The notes under the pieces are model-generated. The model saw nothing but the letters and a program-made list of their open reading frames with translations, made no database searches and had not been told where the DNA came from. Both the position numbers and the translations under genes were made by a program. Source: Amblyomma americanum (taxonomy: Eukaryota; Arthropoda; Arachnida; Ixodida; Ixodidae). Taken from it: DNA of 64,000 nt. Position 1 is the first letter of the stretch, and the number at the start of each line of letters is the position of its first letter. The stretch is taken from NCBI RefSeq assembly GCF_052857255.1, contig NC_135498.1, positions 87,724,639 to 87,788,638 of the forward strand. The letters are read 5' to 3'. Below are positions 33,011 through 45,673 of this stretch, one piece after another.

Positions 33011-34292
33011 TTTCAAAATGAGTGTTTGCATTTAGTACTCCTCTTTTTGTTCAGATGTTTTGAAGACGTCTTTTTATTTAAAGATGCACCTTTCTCTTCC
33101 AGCCACTCAGCTCATTCCAATATTTTTTATGCTGCTTGCATGACTCATGGCTTAGAAAGTTTGCACCCGCTGGACAGACAGAGAGCAAATGTAATTCTTG
33201 TTTTGCACTTGGGCTGAATTCACAGGCTAGCATCTTTTGCTGCTTCCTCTCTTTTACTTACCATTTTTCATTCGCTTGCTTCAAGAAGTTTAAGATGCAC
33301 TGCGTTTGCTGAAAGAATGCTATAATCATGTCTCTTTACAGCCAACAAGAACTGCCATTAACCACGGTGGATTTAAGAACACAAACGGATTCGCTCATTG
33401 AAAAGAACATAAATATGGAGTCAACTTCTTTTATTCTGTATTGGAGAACAGAGAAGAAAACTAGCGTGGTTCGCCGTCAGGGTTCAAAATTATGTGCATG
33501 GGAACGAAAATAGGAAAAGAGAAATGATGTAAATGTATAAAAAAACGAAAATGAACATGGCAAAAACCTAAAAGGCATATACAAACAATTTCTAGAAAAA
33601 GAAAGAAAAGTGCTTCATCTCAATAATCTTGAGCATGAATCGAGATCCTTGATTCTGGCTGAGCTTCTCCGGGAACTGAATGCCGATCTTTCGCAACTGA
33701 AGACTGAAGAAACAGGCGTTTTTCCTTTTTTTTCATCTTTCTCTCTTCTGTGTAATTTCACCAGACAAGTAAGCGTTCGCTGAAAGTGCAACTTGGTAGC
33801 GGTGATCTGTGATGTCGCACGGTATACTCCGAATGTCGACGTGACTGGGGCAACGGGCTCAACATCTCGTTGTTTCCGTGTCTGCCGGTTAGGCTTCTAT
33901 CTGGGCTTGTTTGGACATCACCGCGGACACAACTACACTTATCTGAATCGCATTCCTCTTCAACTCGATTTAAATTTCCGTCCATGCACTTATTGCAAAG
34001 AAGCTATCAGATGTCAAAAACTGAGTCTTTCGGTTAGCATGCTCGCACATGCAGCCGGAAGCCTCTAGTACTGTTCCCTGGGCAGCTGGTGCAACGCTTG
34101 CAAATGCGCAGTCACCTATGTGTTTCATTTACTTTGCACCTCTACGTGCCACATCTCTTCAGTCAATGTTCCCTCAAACCGTTTACGCAAGCCTGCAAAC
34201 ACAGGGGAGTTCGCAGGTATCTAAGAGTGTGTCCAGCCACTTCAAATGAACTACCACCACAGCCTAAAAGTATGCGTGTCTTCTGAATAAGT
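33011..34292. other. No recognisable gene
   Basis: A short AT-rich tract lies at 33500-33620. The frames at 33793-34068 (plus) and 33758-33985 (minus) overlap each other and show no motif. This is the region just 3' of the fibrinogen-related gene. No clear AATAAA was found close to its stop. Confidence 0.45.
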
Positions 34293-34428
34293 CTCAACAA
34301 GGGATGGAAATGCTTGCACTGTGAAGAGAAGTCACAAAATCATTGTGCAATGTGAGAAAGCTCAACAAGGGATGGAAGTACGTGCATTGTGAAGAGAAGT
34401 CACAAAAGGTTTGTGCAATTTAAGAGAG
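34293..34428 (+). repeat. 68 bp tandem duplication
   Basis: Two units start CTCAACAAGGGATGGAA at 34293 and 34361 and share GAAGAGAAGTCACAAAA, about 88% alike. They begin 39 bp past the stop codon of the fibrinogen-related gene. Confidence 0.92.
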
Positions 34429-34466
34429 CGGAGATCTTCGGCTGTTATTTTTTGCCGTAAGCGAGT

Positions 34467-34744
34467 CTAGGTGCGCGCCAGGCTTGCCGGCCGGATCATC
34501 ATGCGCACGTTGGGGAAGGAGTAGTAGTGAAGCGCGTTCGTGGACCCACGTAGACTCCACTCGATGCCGTCGGCGAAGCTCTCGTGCGGGCCGTTCAGGT
34601 TGAGGCCGTTCAAGTTGGCCGAGTGGCACTGGTTGTACCACCAGGCGCCGCGGAACGTGGATGCACAGTTCTGGGGCCACATGTCGTTATCACGGTCGTG
34701 CGTGGAGAAGTTCTGGCCGTTCGAGGTGGCCATAGAGTCCCAGC
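34467..34744 (-). CDS. Fibrinogen-related protein, exon 5 (last)
   Basis: The acceptor TCTTCCAG is at 34745-34752 and the exon starts in phase 1. It encodes residues 207-298 and a TAG at 34467-34469. This is the C-terminal half of the fibrinogen-like domain. It holds the calcium-loop sequence HDRDNDMW (residues 222-229), the conserved Cys233-Cys246 pair, and GAWWYNQCHSANLNGL, which lies at the ligand pocket in ficolin and tachylectin-5 type lectins. It ends with SFPNVRMMIRPASLART. The key aspartates and both cysteines are present, so a working carbohydrate- or acetyl-group-binding domain is likely. Confidence 0.92.
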
Positions 34745-34946
34745 CTGGAAGAGGACGAAAGGGGAAACGAAAGGACATCAAGAAAGCAAGGCAAGGGCGG
34801 GGCACATTTTTTCTAAAAAACATTTAAAATTGAAGGGAGCCCCAAGGTAATACCACACTAACACTCTCAAGATCTAGCGTGTGCATCGTGATTGATTAAT
34901 GGTATGAGTAATGGCTACTAGATTTAGGCACGTCTTCCTCACTTAC

Positions 34947-35114
34947 CTTCTGGCCCGAGGAATCTGCCCAGCTGTATCCTGTAGAGGTCCTTCTCCGGAG
35001 CGACCTGGATGGTCTCGTAGTCTAGCGAAGCAGTTTCAGCAGTGCTGTTGCTGAGCACCACTCGCAAGGTCATAGGCTGGCCGCCGGACGTAAGCGCGTT
35101 AATGGCATCGTTGC
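34947..35114 (-). CDS. Fibrinogen-related protein, exon 4
   Basis: The acceptor CTGCAG is at 35115-35120 and the donor AAG/GTAAGT at 34946-34941; phase 1 on both sides. It encodes residues 151-207: NDAINALTSGGQ, LRVVLSNSTAETASLDYET and YRIQLGRFLGPE. The first segment completes the GN-D-I-ALT block of fibrinogen domains. The Tyr-x-Leu/Ile segment is the usual core beta strand before the calcium loop. Confidence 0.93.
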
Positions 35115-35239
35115 CTGCAGCGGAGAGTGCCAACGGTAAAGATTATACCAGCTTTAATGAGAGTCGCATCGTACGCTTGGCTGGTTTATTTAAGTCTATA
35201 TTTCCGTCAACAGAGTATTTTTGAATGAATGACACGGGA

Positions 35240-35260
35240 GGGGGGGGGGCGAGGGGGGGG
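35240..35260 (+). repeat. Two short poly-G runs
   Basis: G10 and G8 runs separated by CGA lie in the intron next to exon 4. Confidence 0.9.
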
Positions 35261-35493
35261 AGCGATTTTTTTAGAACGAACTGCACCAGGAAGCTTTTCC
35301 GAGGTGCACAGCATTGCCTAGTAATTTTTTGTTGATGTTGACGCACTCCATGTTTCGTGCAGCAGATGTCCTTATTCTCAGACGGCGTAATAGCGTCTCG
35401 ACTAATGAAAAAAATTAGTTCCAATATTTGCCTGGGGCAGTACTTTTTAACGGTTAGTTTCATTACGATTTCATTTGACTCTGACATCAGTCC

Positions 35494-36024
35494 CTACAAA
35501 AACAACAGAAGATGTGGAAGCAGGTCCGGACGGTTCGAATGACTACAGAAGCGGCTGGTCCCTGTGAGAAGGTTGTAAGGTGCTGGTAGCCTCGCACCTA
35601 TAAGAAGTACATCGCCTGCCAAGAAGTTTGCCCCCGGCATCCCCCAAAAGTGAGTCCCATACAAGGCCGGAGCACGACGCCGGCGACTGCTCTTATACCT
35701 GTTTAGGTCAGGTAATCTTCGGCCCTGAATGGCCCTCCTAGTGAGCGTAGCAGGCCGGTCTACTACTGCCACCTTGTTGGTGACGTGTGGATACAACCCA
35801 CTTGCTTCGGTCAGGCGGGGACGCAGCCCCCGTAGTGTACTGCCGTGCTGCACACCCCTGCCAGGCGCCGCAGCGTTCTCGACTTCGGTTACTTCTTCGT
35901 ACCGCACTTCAAGCGAGAGCCCGATTCTCCCAATTTTTATTAAGCATTTTGGTTTGACGCCGGCACTGGTTGCGCAAGCCAGGACCTGCCGCCTACGTAG
36001 AGGAAGCGCGAGTGTAGACTTCAT
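35494..36024 (-). CDS. Uncharacterised 176-codon frame
   Basis: This minus-strand frame begins with ATG at 36024 and ends at 35494. It is Arg- and Leu-rich and includes IKIGRIGLSLEVRYEEVTEV and a proline-free C-terminal tail. It lies in the intron between exons 3 and 4 of the fibrinogen-related gene and stops 38 bp left of a TIR element. I know no family for it. It could be part of a repeat or a chance frame in GC-rich sequence. Confidence 0.2.
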   Translation of the reverse strand: MKSTLALPLRRRQVLACATSAGVKPKCLIKIGRIGLSLEVRYEEVTEVENAAAPGRGVQHGSTLRGLRPRLTEASGLYPHVTNKVAVVDRPATLTRRAIQGRRLPDLNRYKSSRRRRAPALYGTHFWGMPGANFLAGDVLLIGARLPAPYNLLTGTSRFCSHSNRPDLLPHLLLFL

Positions 36025-36061
36025 CTCTCACCCCTCTGGTTTCACGGCCCGCGGTACTACT

Positions 36062-36762
36062 AGACAGTTTTAGCTGTACGTACGCAAGTGCTTGCGTACG
36101 CAAAGCGCTACGGCGCTGCGTGCGTTACGCTGTCCGCTCCGAAGCATAGTTTTAGCTGACCGTGCCGTAGCGTCCCTCAGGCGCACGTGGCGCCATCTAG
36201 TGACGAAACGTCCAACCACATCAACGCTCGGTTGAAGAACATTTCATTCGTGATGACTGATAACTAGTGTGAGTGCATTGTGAGCTTTTTTTTGTTCCAA
36301 GAAGAAAAACTATGCAAACCGAAGAAAATGTAAGAACTGGCTAAAAGCCAGAAAACTGCTTCGCCAGGTGTCGTTGCTACGAGGAAAACACACTGCATAT
36401 AGTTAGGCCTAGGAGCTTGAAAATAACCAAATTATCTGAAAAACAGGGGCTAGTTATCGCTTATACCACTGTGTGTGGGCAAGAGTAGGCGAAATAAAAG
36501 CGAACCGCTACCATTTGAGCGAGCTATTGCGTCGGAGAATCCGGCGGCGACATGTTTTTATTCCGAAGCGGGCGAGCAGGGCGCCGCCATCTTCTCAAAG
36601 TTAGCGTACGCAAGCCACGCAAGCGCCGCAACGCAAAGTCCGCTGGCTAGCGTACGCACGCAAGACGCAGGGCTTGCGCTTGCGTTCTGCGCATGCGCAC
36701 TACCGTCCCCGCAAACTCCTTGCGTACGCTAAGCCGTTGCGTACGCACAGCTAAAACTGTCT
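36062..36762. mobile_element. 701 bp TIR element (MITE)
   Basis: The left end AGACAGTTTTAGCTG and right end CAGCTAAAACTGTCT are exact complements, flanked on both sides by ACT. A 2 bp TA duplication with a TIR starting GACAG is an equally valid reading, so the superfamily is open (Harbinger-type or mariner-type). A second, internal TAGTTTTAGCTGACCG copy lies at 36148. GCGTACGCAAG-type palindromic strings recur through the element. It encodes no transposase. Confidence 0.85.
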
Positions 36763-38809
<2,047 letters not shown>

Positions 38810-38829
38810 TCATCGTCATATATATTCTC

Positions 38830-39531
38830 ATCGTTTTCTCATCGTTTTGACCGGCTGCCGAACACTGCTGCTCTCTTTCCAAAGTGGTCGCCGAACTCCT
38901 CCGCTCCTGCTCCGTCCGTCATCAATTCGCCACGGCCTACCATCCGCAGACGAACGGCCTCACTAAACGTCTGCACCGTACCCTCCCTTACATGATTTCC
39001 ATGTACGTCTCCGACCATCACCGCGACTGGGATATTAGCCTCCCATTTGTTACATTCGCCTACAATTCTACGCGTCACGATACAGCCGGTTTCTCCCCTT
39101 TTTACCTTCTCTTTAGCCGCGATCCTTTGCTGCCCTTCGACAGTGTACTGCCCGCCACCGCCTCCACGAGTCCTTACGCTCGGGACGCCATCGCTCGCGC
39201 CGACGCTGCCCGTCTTGTCGGCCGCCAGCGGCTGTCGGCCTCCCAAGTCAATCAGAAACGACGTCATGACTGTCGCCGTCGTGAAGTCACCTACTCTCCC
39301 GGCTCCCTTGTGTTGCTCTGGATCCCTTCCCGCCGTGTGGGCCTTTGTGAAAAACTGCTTCCCCGATATACAGGCCCTTATCGGGTCGTACGTCCGGTGA
39401 CCGCGGTGACGTACGAGATCACCCCGCTACATCCGCCATCTCCGGCCGCTGCACCCCGCACCGACATCGTCCATGTGTCCCGCCTCAAACCTTACAACTC
39501 GCCGTCTAGCTGGCCTGTGTAGTGCGCACCG
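38830..39531 (+). pseudogene. Gypsy integrase C-terminal fragment
   Basis: A frame of 212 codons encodes [34 protein letters not shown], a long connecting helix region, YSPGSLVLLWIPSRRVG (the GPY/F-like module start), LLPRYTGPYRVVR and VHVSRLKPYN to the TAG at 39520-39522. The catalytic Glu of the Asp-Asp-Glu triad is Lys here (LTKRL for LTERL). Everything upstream is replaced by the TA microsatellite. It belongs to a different Gypsy lineage from the 21643-28640 relic. Confidence 0.9.
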
Positions 39532-39554
39532 GGACGGTGCTTTTGCCGCGAGGA

Positions 39555-39574
39555 GGGGGGGGGGGGGGGGGGGG
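39555..39574 (+). repeat. Homopolymer G20 at polypurine-tract position
   Basis: GAGGA followed by G20 lies 33 bp after the Gypsy stop codon, where the polypurine tract of an LTR element is expected. Confidence 0.9.
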
Positions 39575-39729
39575 TCATGCTACGGACGCTGGGAGGACGA
39601 CGAAGTGGTTGGTAACGAAGACGACGCTGAGGTGCGCGCTTGTGTGCTGAGAGTCTACTCCAAGCCATCGGTTCCTTGCGTAGCAGGTTACCTCTGCTCC
39701 TTCTACTGCTGCTTCTAGCCGCCACGTAT

Positions 39730-39869
<140 letters not shown>

Positions 39870-39969
39870 CGTACTACGTACGCCCCTTATCGACGAGGGT
39901 GGCGCTGGTGAACACTCAGGTTTAGGTCAACTGTAAACTTAAATACCCCCGAAAACAGGAGATTTGACA

Positions 39970-40185
39970 GCCGTCGACGTAGCTCACTTGGTAGAGCACC
40001 GGACGCGTAATTCGGAGGTCGTGGGTTCGGTTCCCACCAGCGGCATGTGGTTGTTTTTCTGCTGTTCTAATCTATTATCTTAAAGCAATCAAATGTTCAA
40101 TATTAATCTCCATTAATCAACAACACAAGTATTAATAATAATAACCCCCTGTACTCCTTGGTCCCTGTGGCTGTTGGCTTCCCTT

Positions 40186-40187
<2 letters not shown>
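39970..40187 (+). repeat. tRNA-Thr-like SINE
   Basis: The head (39973-40045) folds as a tRNA: D-arm GCTC/GAGC, anticodon stem CCGGA/TTCGG with loop CGCGTAA (anticodon CGT, Thr), and T-arm GTGGG/CCCAC. A-box TAGCTCACTTGG and B-box GGTTCGGTTCC fit pol III promoters. Base 33 is G where tRNAs have U, and the acceptor stem has mismatches, so it is not a working tRNA. The body (40046-40187) is unrelated to tRNA and runs into a TA tail, as SINE bodies do. Confidence 0.7.

Positions 40188-40188
<1 letters not shown>

Positions 40189-40253
<65 letters not shown>
40189..40253 (+). repeat. TA microsatellite, ~65 bp
   Basis: The TA run directly follows the tRNA-like SINE. Confidence 0.97.
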
Positions 40254-40255
<2 letters not shown>

Positions 40256-40591
40256 CATCGGCTGTGTGCCTTCCGGTGTAAACGGAATGCATGCATACAT
40301 ATGACTTTTAGTTTTATGTGCAGTCAACAAACAACAAAATGGATAGCGAACTAAACACAAAGTCTATCAACAGGTAGTCAAAAGATCGGAGTAACACTTT
40401 TCAACAACTTCGAAACATTAATTTTGTTTTGGTTCAAATTTAATGCTCGTTTTGAGGCAAGTCAACGAAAGGGCAACAAAAAGAAACATTTTTTTTTTTC
40501 CAAAACCTTCTCGACTGCGACAAAATCTTGGTGTTTTCCTCGAGCTATGATTTCATATTTCAATAATACTGTTGCAAGCCAGCCCTCTTAC
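40254..40591. other. Intronic, nothing seen
   Basis: No repeat or coding signal was recognised here. Confidence 0.5.
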
Positions 40592-40697
40592 CAATCCAGT
40601 ATTCCTCGGCAGGATCTCCGAAGCCACGCGCGTACTCGGTCCAGTTGCGGTAGAAGTGGTACACCCTATTGCCAAACTGGCCTCGCCTCTGGAGGAC
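40592..40697 (-). CDS. Fibrinogen-related protein, exon 3
   Basis: The acceptor GAACGCAG is at 40698-40705 and the donor ATTG/GTAAGAG at 40591-40585; phase 0 in, phase 1 out. It encodes residues 116-151: VLQRRGQFGNRVYHFYRNWT, YARGFGDPAEEYWIG. This is the most conserved block of the fibrinogen fold (WT/VIQRR...F.R.W..Y..GFG...EYWLG), with every landmark residue present. Exon joints on both sides restore canonical motifs (GGGWT-V and WIG-ND), which supports the gene model. Confidence 0.95.
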
Positions 40698-41414
40698 CTG
40701 CGTTCATGAAGAAGCCATGTCAGTTTGCCTGTTTGAATCACATTTCGAACGCTGCAATTGCTCTCACACTGCGTGGTGCCATCGTTGCTGGACACACCTC
40801 CTGGTCGTCCCAGGGAAAAACGCAAAATACTAGGTGTAGTTCCTGCCGTGACTTCAACCCTTCGCAACTGCCTATCACCGCCATCCCGCCCGCCAGTTGC
40901 ATTCTGATGATGAACTACAAAATATATAAAGAAATTACTGTCTGGAAATTCTTAGCGCTCTCTGACTACGTGCAACCTGTGCTTTTAAGGTCATTTAATT
41001 TACACAATCATTTCTTGTGCAGTTAATTCTCCTCTTCTCTGGTAAATGCCATTTCAAGAAAATTATCAGTTACGTCAATGTCATTTAACGTGACAACCTA
41101 TCAGGGGATAGAAGCTACAGTAATTTGTGAACGAGGACAGCAAACAAGCAGGAGTGTCACTTGTCACAAGTGTGTGTAGAATAAAAACTTCTAATCGTCA
41201 TTGTAAAGAGTTATTAGACTTGGACAGAAGCGACCACGAACATCGTTCTCTATGAAATTAATGCTTTGTTGTGTGGCAGGAAACAGTGGCTTTAGTGGAC
41301 ACCGGTGATCGTTAGAAATTGTTTACAATTTTTCTTGTGAAAGGGGCATAAACATTTTGTTCCGATTATCATAAGTTGCCCCGCACGCGTTTCATTGTGC
41401 CGCGCGCATTGTGT
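40698..41414. other. Intronic, nothing recognised
   Basis: No element or gene could be named here. Confidence 0.5.
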
Positions 41415-41580
41415 ATAGGGTCGAACCCCGTCATAACGGAACTGTTTATGACGAAATAACGAAATATAGCGAAGCAATGCCGATTCCTCTTGGAAGCTCA
41501 ACCAACACGGGCTATAACGAAGCTATGCGTATAAAGAAGTAATAGCCGGGCCCAACTTCGTTATAACGAGATTCAAGTGA
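41415..41580. mobile_element. pogo/Tigger-like MITE
   Basis: The left end GGTCGAACCCCGTCATAACG and the right end's complement TTGAATCTCGTTATAACGAA are related inverted ends. Repeated ATAACGAA strings lie inside. GAACCTCGTTATAACGAA-type ends are familiar from pogo/Tigger-derived MITEs in arthropods. It has no coding capacity. Confidence 0.55.
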
Positions 41581-41636
41581 AGAAGGAACGTAACAGGAAG
41601 TAATGTGCACGGGTTAAAGGATACCATCTCTCTTCA

Positions 41637-41900
41637 TTTATTTATTTATTTAGCAAATACTGCCGGCCTGTGTTACAGGCCTTAGGCAGGAGTGGGGTAC
41701 AAACATATTGATAAAAATGACAAGTACATTGCAAAAGAAGCAGATAGCGAACAGAGCAAAAAGAACTGATATGGACAAGAGAAAAAACTGAATAAACAAT
41801 AAAATTAAATGACGCAGGAAAACACAACGCCAGAGAAACAGTTTTCTTACAGATATGAATCTTATTCGTGTTCGTCGAAATTCACAATGTCTTCTGTGGC
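41637..41900 (-). mobile_element. CR1-like LINE 3' end fragment
   Basis: The plus-strand left edge is a TTTA-type repeat (minus-strand tail TAAATAAATAAAT), preceded by a stem-forming GGCCTGTAACACAGGCC and CCCCACTCCTGCC. The CTCCTGCC block and the tail resemble the 3' end of the LINE at 52500-54955. Only the 3' untranslated part and a remnant ORF end are kept. Confidence 0.55.
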
Positions 41901-42482
41901 AGGTATGCAAATTCCCCGCGAACACACATTTTTATTTTTCACTCATCATGCATCAAAACTTAAAACCGGCGTACACTATAAGACTTACCTTAAAGGTGAA
42001 CTTTTCTGTACACTGCGACGCACATCCTTAACCTTAGGAATATGCTACTGTCCTAATCGATTTCATTGAGGATCAAAATAAGCGTTACTCAGACCCTCCA
42101 AAAGGAAATCAATTAGAACAAATTTGCACGCACCAGAACTGCTGACGAGACATGAGGCACGCCGCAGCGGGAGGCTACCGGTCAATTTAAAATACGTTGG
42201 GTTCTCAACCCGGTACCAAAGGCTCAGTACCCGTGCTTGTGTGTGTGTGCATTTTTCCAAGAAACAAGGCACATTCGGCGGCCGGCTGCCATCATTCATG
42301 TTTCTTCCTTTTTGTTATTTTTATAAACCGCCATTGCCATCGCCGCTCTCAATACAGCCATCATGGGCGATAATCAAACCCGTGGTCGCCTCAGCTTTGC
42401 AGCATGACGCCGGAACTGCACTGTTACACCTTTTTTAGCACCTAGACTACCTGTCTGTACATGCAATGCTTTATAACCTCGA
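41901..42482. other. Intronic, nothing recognised
   Basis: No motif-bearing frame is present. Confidence 0.5.
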
Positions 42483-43735
42483 GCGTACTGGAAGCTTGGA
42501 AGAAAGGACTTAAAAAATTACAGATCGATCGGCTTTATTGTCCATTTCCCAGAAGGTATTTACTAAGGTAGTCACTAATACAGTCCCGACAATCTTACAG
42601 TTCAGTCAACCAAATGATAAAATGATAAGGCAGGTTTTCGTAAAGGCTACTCAACCATAAACCATATTCACACCACCAACCAGGTGACAGAGAAATGCGC
42701 CGAGTATAACTAACCCCATATAATATATAGCCTTCATCGATTACGACAAAGCATTTGACTCAGTCCAACCTCATCAGTCGATTATGATGGAGTCAGGATG
42801 GAGATGAGCCGTATGTAAAAATTATGGAAGACAGCCACCATAGCCCTCCATGAATGCCGCAATAAAATTCCAATAAGGGAAGGTGGCAGGAATGGAGACA
42901 CGATACCGTCAGTGCTATTCACAGCCTGTTCACAGGAGGAATCGGGAACAGTTGGGGAGAAGAGTTAACAGAGAATACCTTAGTGATCTGCGATTCGCTG
43001 ATTGCATTGCCTTGCTAAGTCACTCAGGGGAAGAACTGCAGAGCATGATCAATGACTTAGACAGGTACAGCCGAGCAGAATGGTGGGTCTAAAATCAGTT
43101 CACAAAACAGCAGTTCACAATCCGTAGCAAGAAGCTGGAAATGTCAAAGGAATACCTCTGCTTAGGGCATGTAGTCACCGCAGATCCGGATCAGGAGAGT
43201 AAATAACTAGAGCAGTAATAATGGGGTGGAGTGCATTTTGCAGGTTGTACCAGATCATGAATGGCAGTTTACCAATATCCCTCAAGAGAAAAGAATACAA
43301 CAGCTGTATCTTACCAGTACTCATCTACGGGGCAGAAACGTAGAGGCTAACGAAAAGGGTTCAGCTCAAGTAAAGGACAACGCAGCGAGCTATGGAAAAA
43401 AAAATGATAGATGTAACACTAAGGGACAAGAGAACAGAGTGGGTCAGAGAACAGACGCTGGTTAATGATATCCTAGCGGAAATCAAGAGGAAGAAATTGG
43501 CTTTGGCAGGGCACGTAATGCGAAGGCAAGACGACCGCTGGTCGTTAGGGTTAAAGGACTGGATACCAGGAGAAGGCAAGCGTAGCAGGAGGCGGCAGAA
43601 AGTTGGGTGGGCAGATGAGATTAGAAGTTTGCGGAGATAAGGTTGCCAAAGCCAGCACAGGACAGGGTTAATTGGAGAGATATGGTAGAGCCATTTGTCC
43701 TACAGTGGGCGCAGTCATGCTTACGATGATGATGA
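42483..43735 (+). mobile_element. RTE-type non-LTR relic, plus strand
   Basis: Frames on the plus strand read, in order, QAGFRKGYSTINHIH, motif A FIDYDKAFDSVQ, motif C region RFADCIALLSHSGEELQSM (second Asp replaced by Cys), and the C-terminal block VREQTLVNDILAEIKRKKLA with GHVMRRQDDRW. It ends in a GATGATGATGA tail at 43725-43735. The fingers segment has an internal deletion (EAWKKGLKKLQ). It lies within an intron of the fibrinogen-related gene, antisense to it. Confidence 0.88.
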
Positions 43736-44024
43736 CCATGAAACCATCTCCATTATCAATACGGGGGAAATCTCGTGCACTGTGCTGGCCACCATGAACT
43801 CTGGGTCTTGCAAAACATCCTGAATGGTAAACACCGTTTGTTGAGTGGCTACTCTCGGCGCTGGTGCGCTCCTTTAATCGCAAAAAAAATCGCAACTTCT
43901 CTCAACTGGCTAAGCTCCGGGCGGCCTAAACCAACAAACTGCGAAGAGGGCGCACAAGGGTAAGTTATAGAGTGCCAAGGAAGAAGCTGGGTAAGCCCAG
44001 CGTGTCGCTGAATGGTTGGCTCAC

Positions 44025-44167
44025 CGTCCAGCCTCCGCCGTCCGTATCCATGTCGCAGTAGACGCTCTGTCCGGACGGACCAGCAGCCTTGTGGAACACG
44101 GTGTACACCCCGCTGGCCCGCTGGCCGGCGCCAAGCAGATCAGTGCAGTGGCGAGGCAAAATGGTGG
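44025..44167 (-). CDS. Fibrinogen-related protein, exon 2
   Basis: The acceptor TTCGCAG is at 44168-44174 and the donor GACG/GTGAGCC at 44024-44018; phase 1 in, phase 0 out. It encodes residues 68-115: TILPRHCTDLLGAG, GVYTVFHKAAGPSGQSVYCD and MDTDGGGWT. This is the start of the fibrinogen-like domain, with the first disulfide pair Cys75-Cys105 and the classic YCDMDT-GGGWT signature. Confidence 0.94.
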
Positions 44168-45401
44168 CTGCGAAGCGAGTGAGGAAAAGAACTAACGTTA
44201 CTCGCAGTTGAGAACACACTGAACAGCGGCTCGCCAGCTGTCGACCTCAAGGGAATACGAACGGCTGTCAAGTAAGGCGATAAGGCAATACGAAGAAGTG
44301 CGTTGACATTGAACCCTCGAGTTTCAGTGCGGCAAAAATTTTAAAAACATTGAGAAGAAACGATTAGCACCCACCTAAATGTTTCTTATTCTAATTTTCT
44401 ACTTTGCCGTTTCGTTGATTTGCTGCATATGTATAAAGTTATTCACTGCACTTGAACACTTTATCGTGGGCTTAAGCCAATTTCTTAGAACGGTAACAGC
44501 GCACAGAAAGTCTCCAGGGAACGACTGCCTAAAGTCTGCGTGTAATAACAAAGTTGCAACTCTTTCGGTATTTACCTTCTCGTTTTCCCCTTCGACTTGC
44601 GTCTCCAGCCGAGCTCGCAACGGCGCGCCGCCCAGCACTGACGACGTGACCACATTGCGCATTTCTTAATGCTTTCATCTGCTACGAGACAGGAGCCGTC
44701 TCAATACCGGCCCCTCTTTTCGTAGCTAACGCACTGGAGAGCTGTAGAACAGGGGAACTCTATCTCGGTTAGCGGAATAGGGAATAGTGTGGCTGCAAGG
44801 CGCATGCTCAGAACTATTGTCCTGCGCATGAACACTGGCGCCCCGCTGTTCCCCTATCCCCTAACCGATAAGGTGGTCCTCTTATTCTAAAACTCGTTGT
44901 TGCCTCTGCTCTCGCTCGTGTTCGTTTAGCTGGCCCAATTTAATTTTTTCCCCTGACGTCACAAAGACCAACCACGTGAAGTCTCTCAGGTCAAAACGTT
45001 ACTCCGAATCCGGCGAGCGGAAACTGCAGGTGAAGGAGAGAACGAGTTAGCTTCCCGCCCGATTTATGTACCACAAAAACCTCTCGACATTTGGCACAGA
45101 GGTTCATCTTGCACTTGACCACATGTATTTCACGTGACACTTTAAAGATTCTTAAACTGTCACTCAGGCTCTTTTAACTCCGTCAGAGACGAGCAAGCTT
45201 CACACAAAGGAATATCCATACAACATATTTTGAGTACAGGACTGGTCATTGTTTTATTCAGGGCAAGGCCACAGTGAGAGGCAGGTTACAAGCGAGCGAT
45301 TCATATTAGCGGAAGAGAAACGTTTCGGCGCCGCGATGTGCAGTTAAAGCCCACCGCGTTGCGCTCACAGTCTGCGCTCCTGGCGCGCTACTTAGCGTCA
45401 C
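44168..45401. other. Intronic; small inverted repeat
   Basis: CGGTTAGCGGAATAGGG (44766) and CCCTATCCCCTAACCG (44852) form imperfect arms around about 60 bp and may be a small MITE. No further coding exon was recognised between exons 1 and 2. Confidence 0.45.
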
Positions 45402-45610
45402 CGACGGTGAAAGGATCAATCAGGTTACTCTTGAGGTTGGCCAGTATCTCGGTCAGCTCGCGTGCCCGCTGCTCGGCCTGCTCGATGGAGGGGCGGACGT
45501 CCGTCACTGCAAGCGCTGCTGAGACTGTTGCCATGGCGATAGCGTACAGCAGGAAGACGCCAGCCAGCATGGTCAGTCTCTGGCGAAGATGTCCGGCGGC
45601 CATCTCGAAG
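45402..45610 (-). CDS. Fibrinogen-related protein, first coding exon
   Basis: The exon runs from the acceptor CGTTCCAG (45611-45618), through 7 nt of 5' UTR, to ATG at 45603, and ends at donor GTCG/GTGACG (45401-45396), phase 1. Residues 1-67 comprise a short basic N-terminus, a hydrophobic segment at about 12-30 (LTMLAGVFLLYAIAMATVSA), then a helical stalk (IEQAEQRARELTEILANLKS). The protein is therefore secreted or type-II anchored. With exons 2-5 (joined 897 nt, 298 codons plus stop, all phases compatible) it resembles ixoderins, tachylectin-5 and ficolins: extracellular pattern-recognition lectins of arthropod hemolymph. The donor is weaker than the other four, and a short extra exon between this and exon 2 cannot be excluded. 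Confidence 0.8.
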
Positions 45611-45673
45611 CTGGAACGAGCGAAAAACCGGAAAAGGCACGAAGGCTTACTTCCGTGCGCTTTATTTTCTTCC

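Noticed and set aside
39973..40045. A functional tRNA-Thr gene
   Set aside because: G at position 33, a mismatched acceptor stem and a SINE-like body argue for a retroposed derivative.
45388..45402. Lectin first exon ending at the TAG at 45388
   Set aside because: Reading through gives a 71-residue orphan. The GT donor at 45401-45400 gives a phase that fits the next exon exactly.
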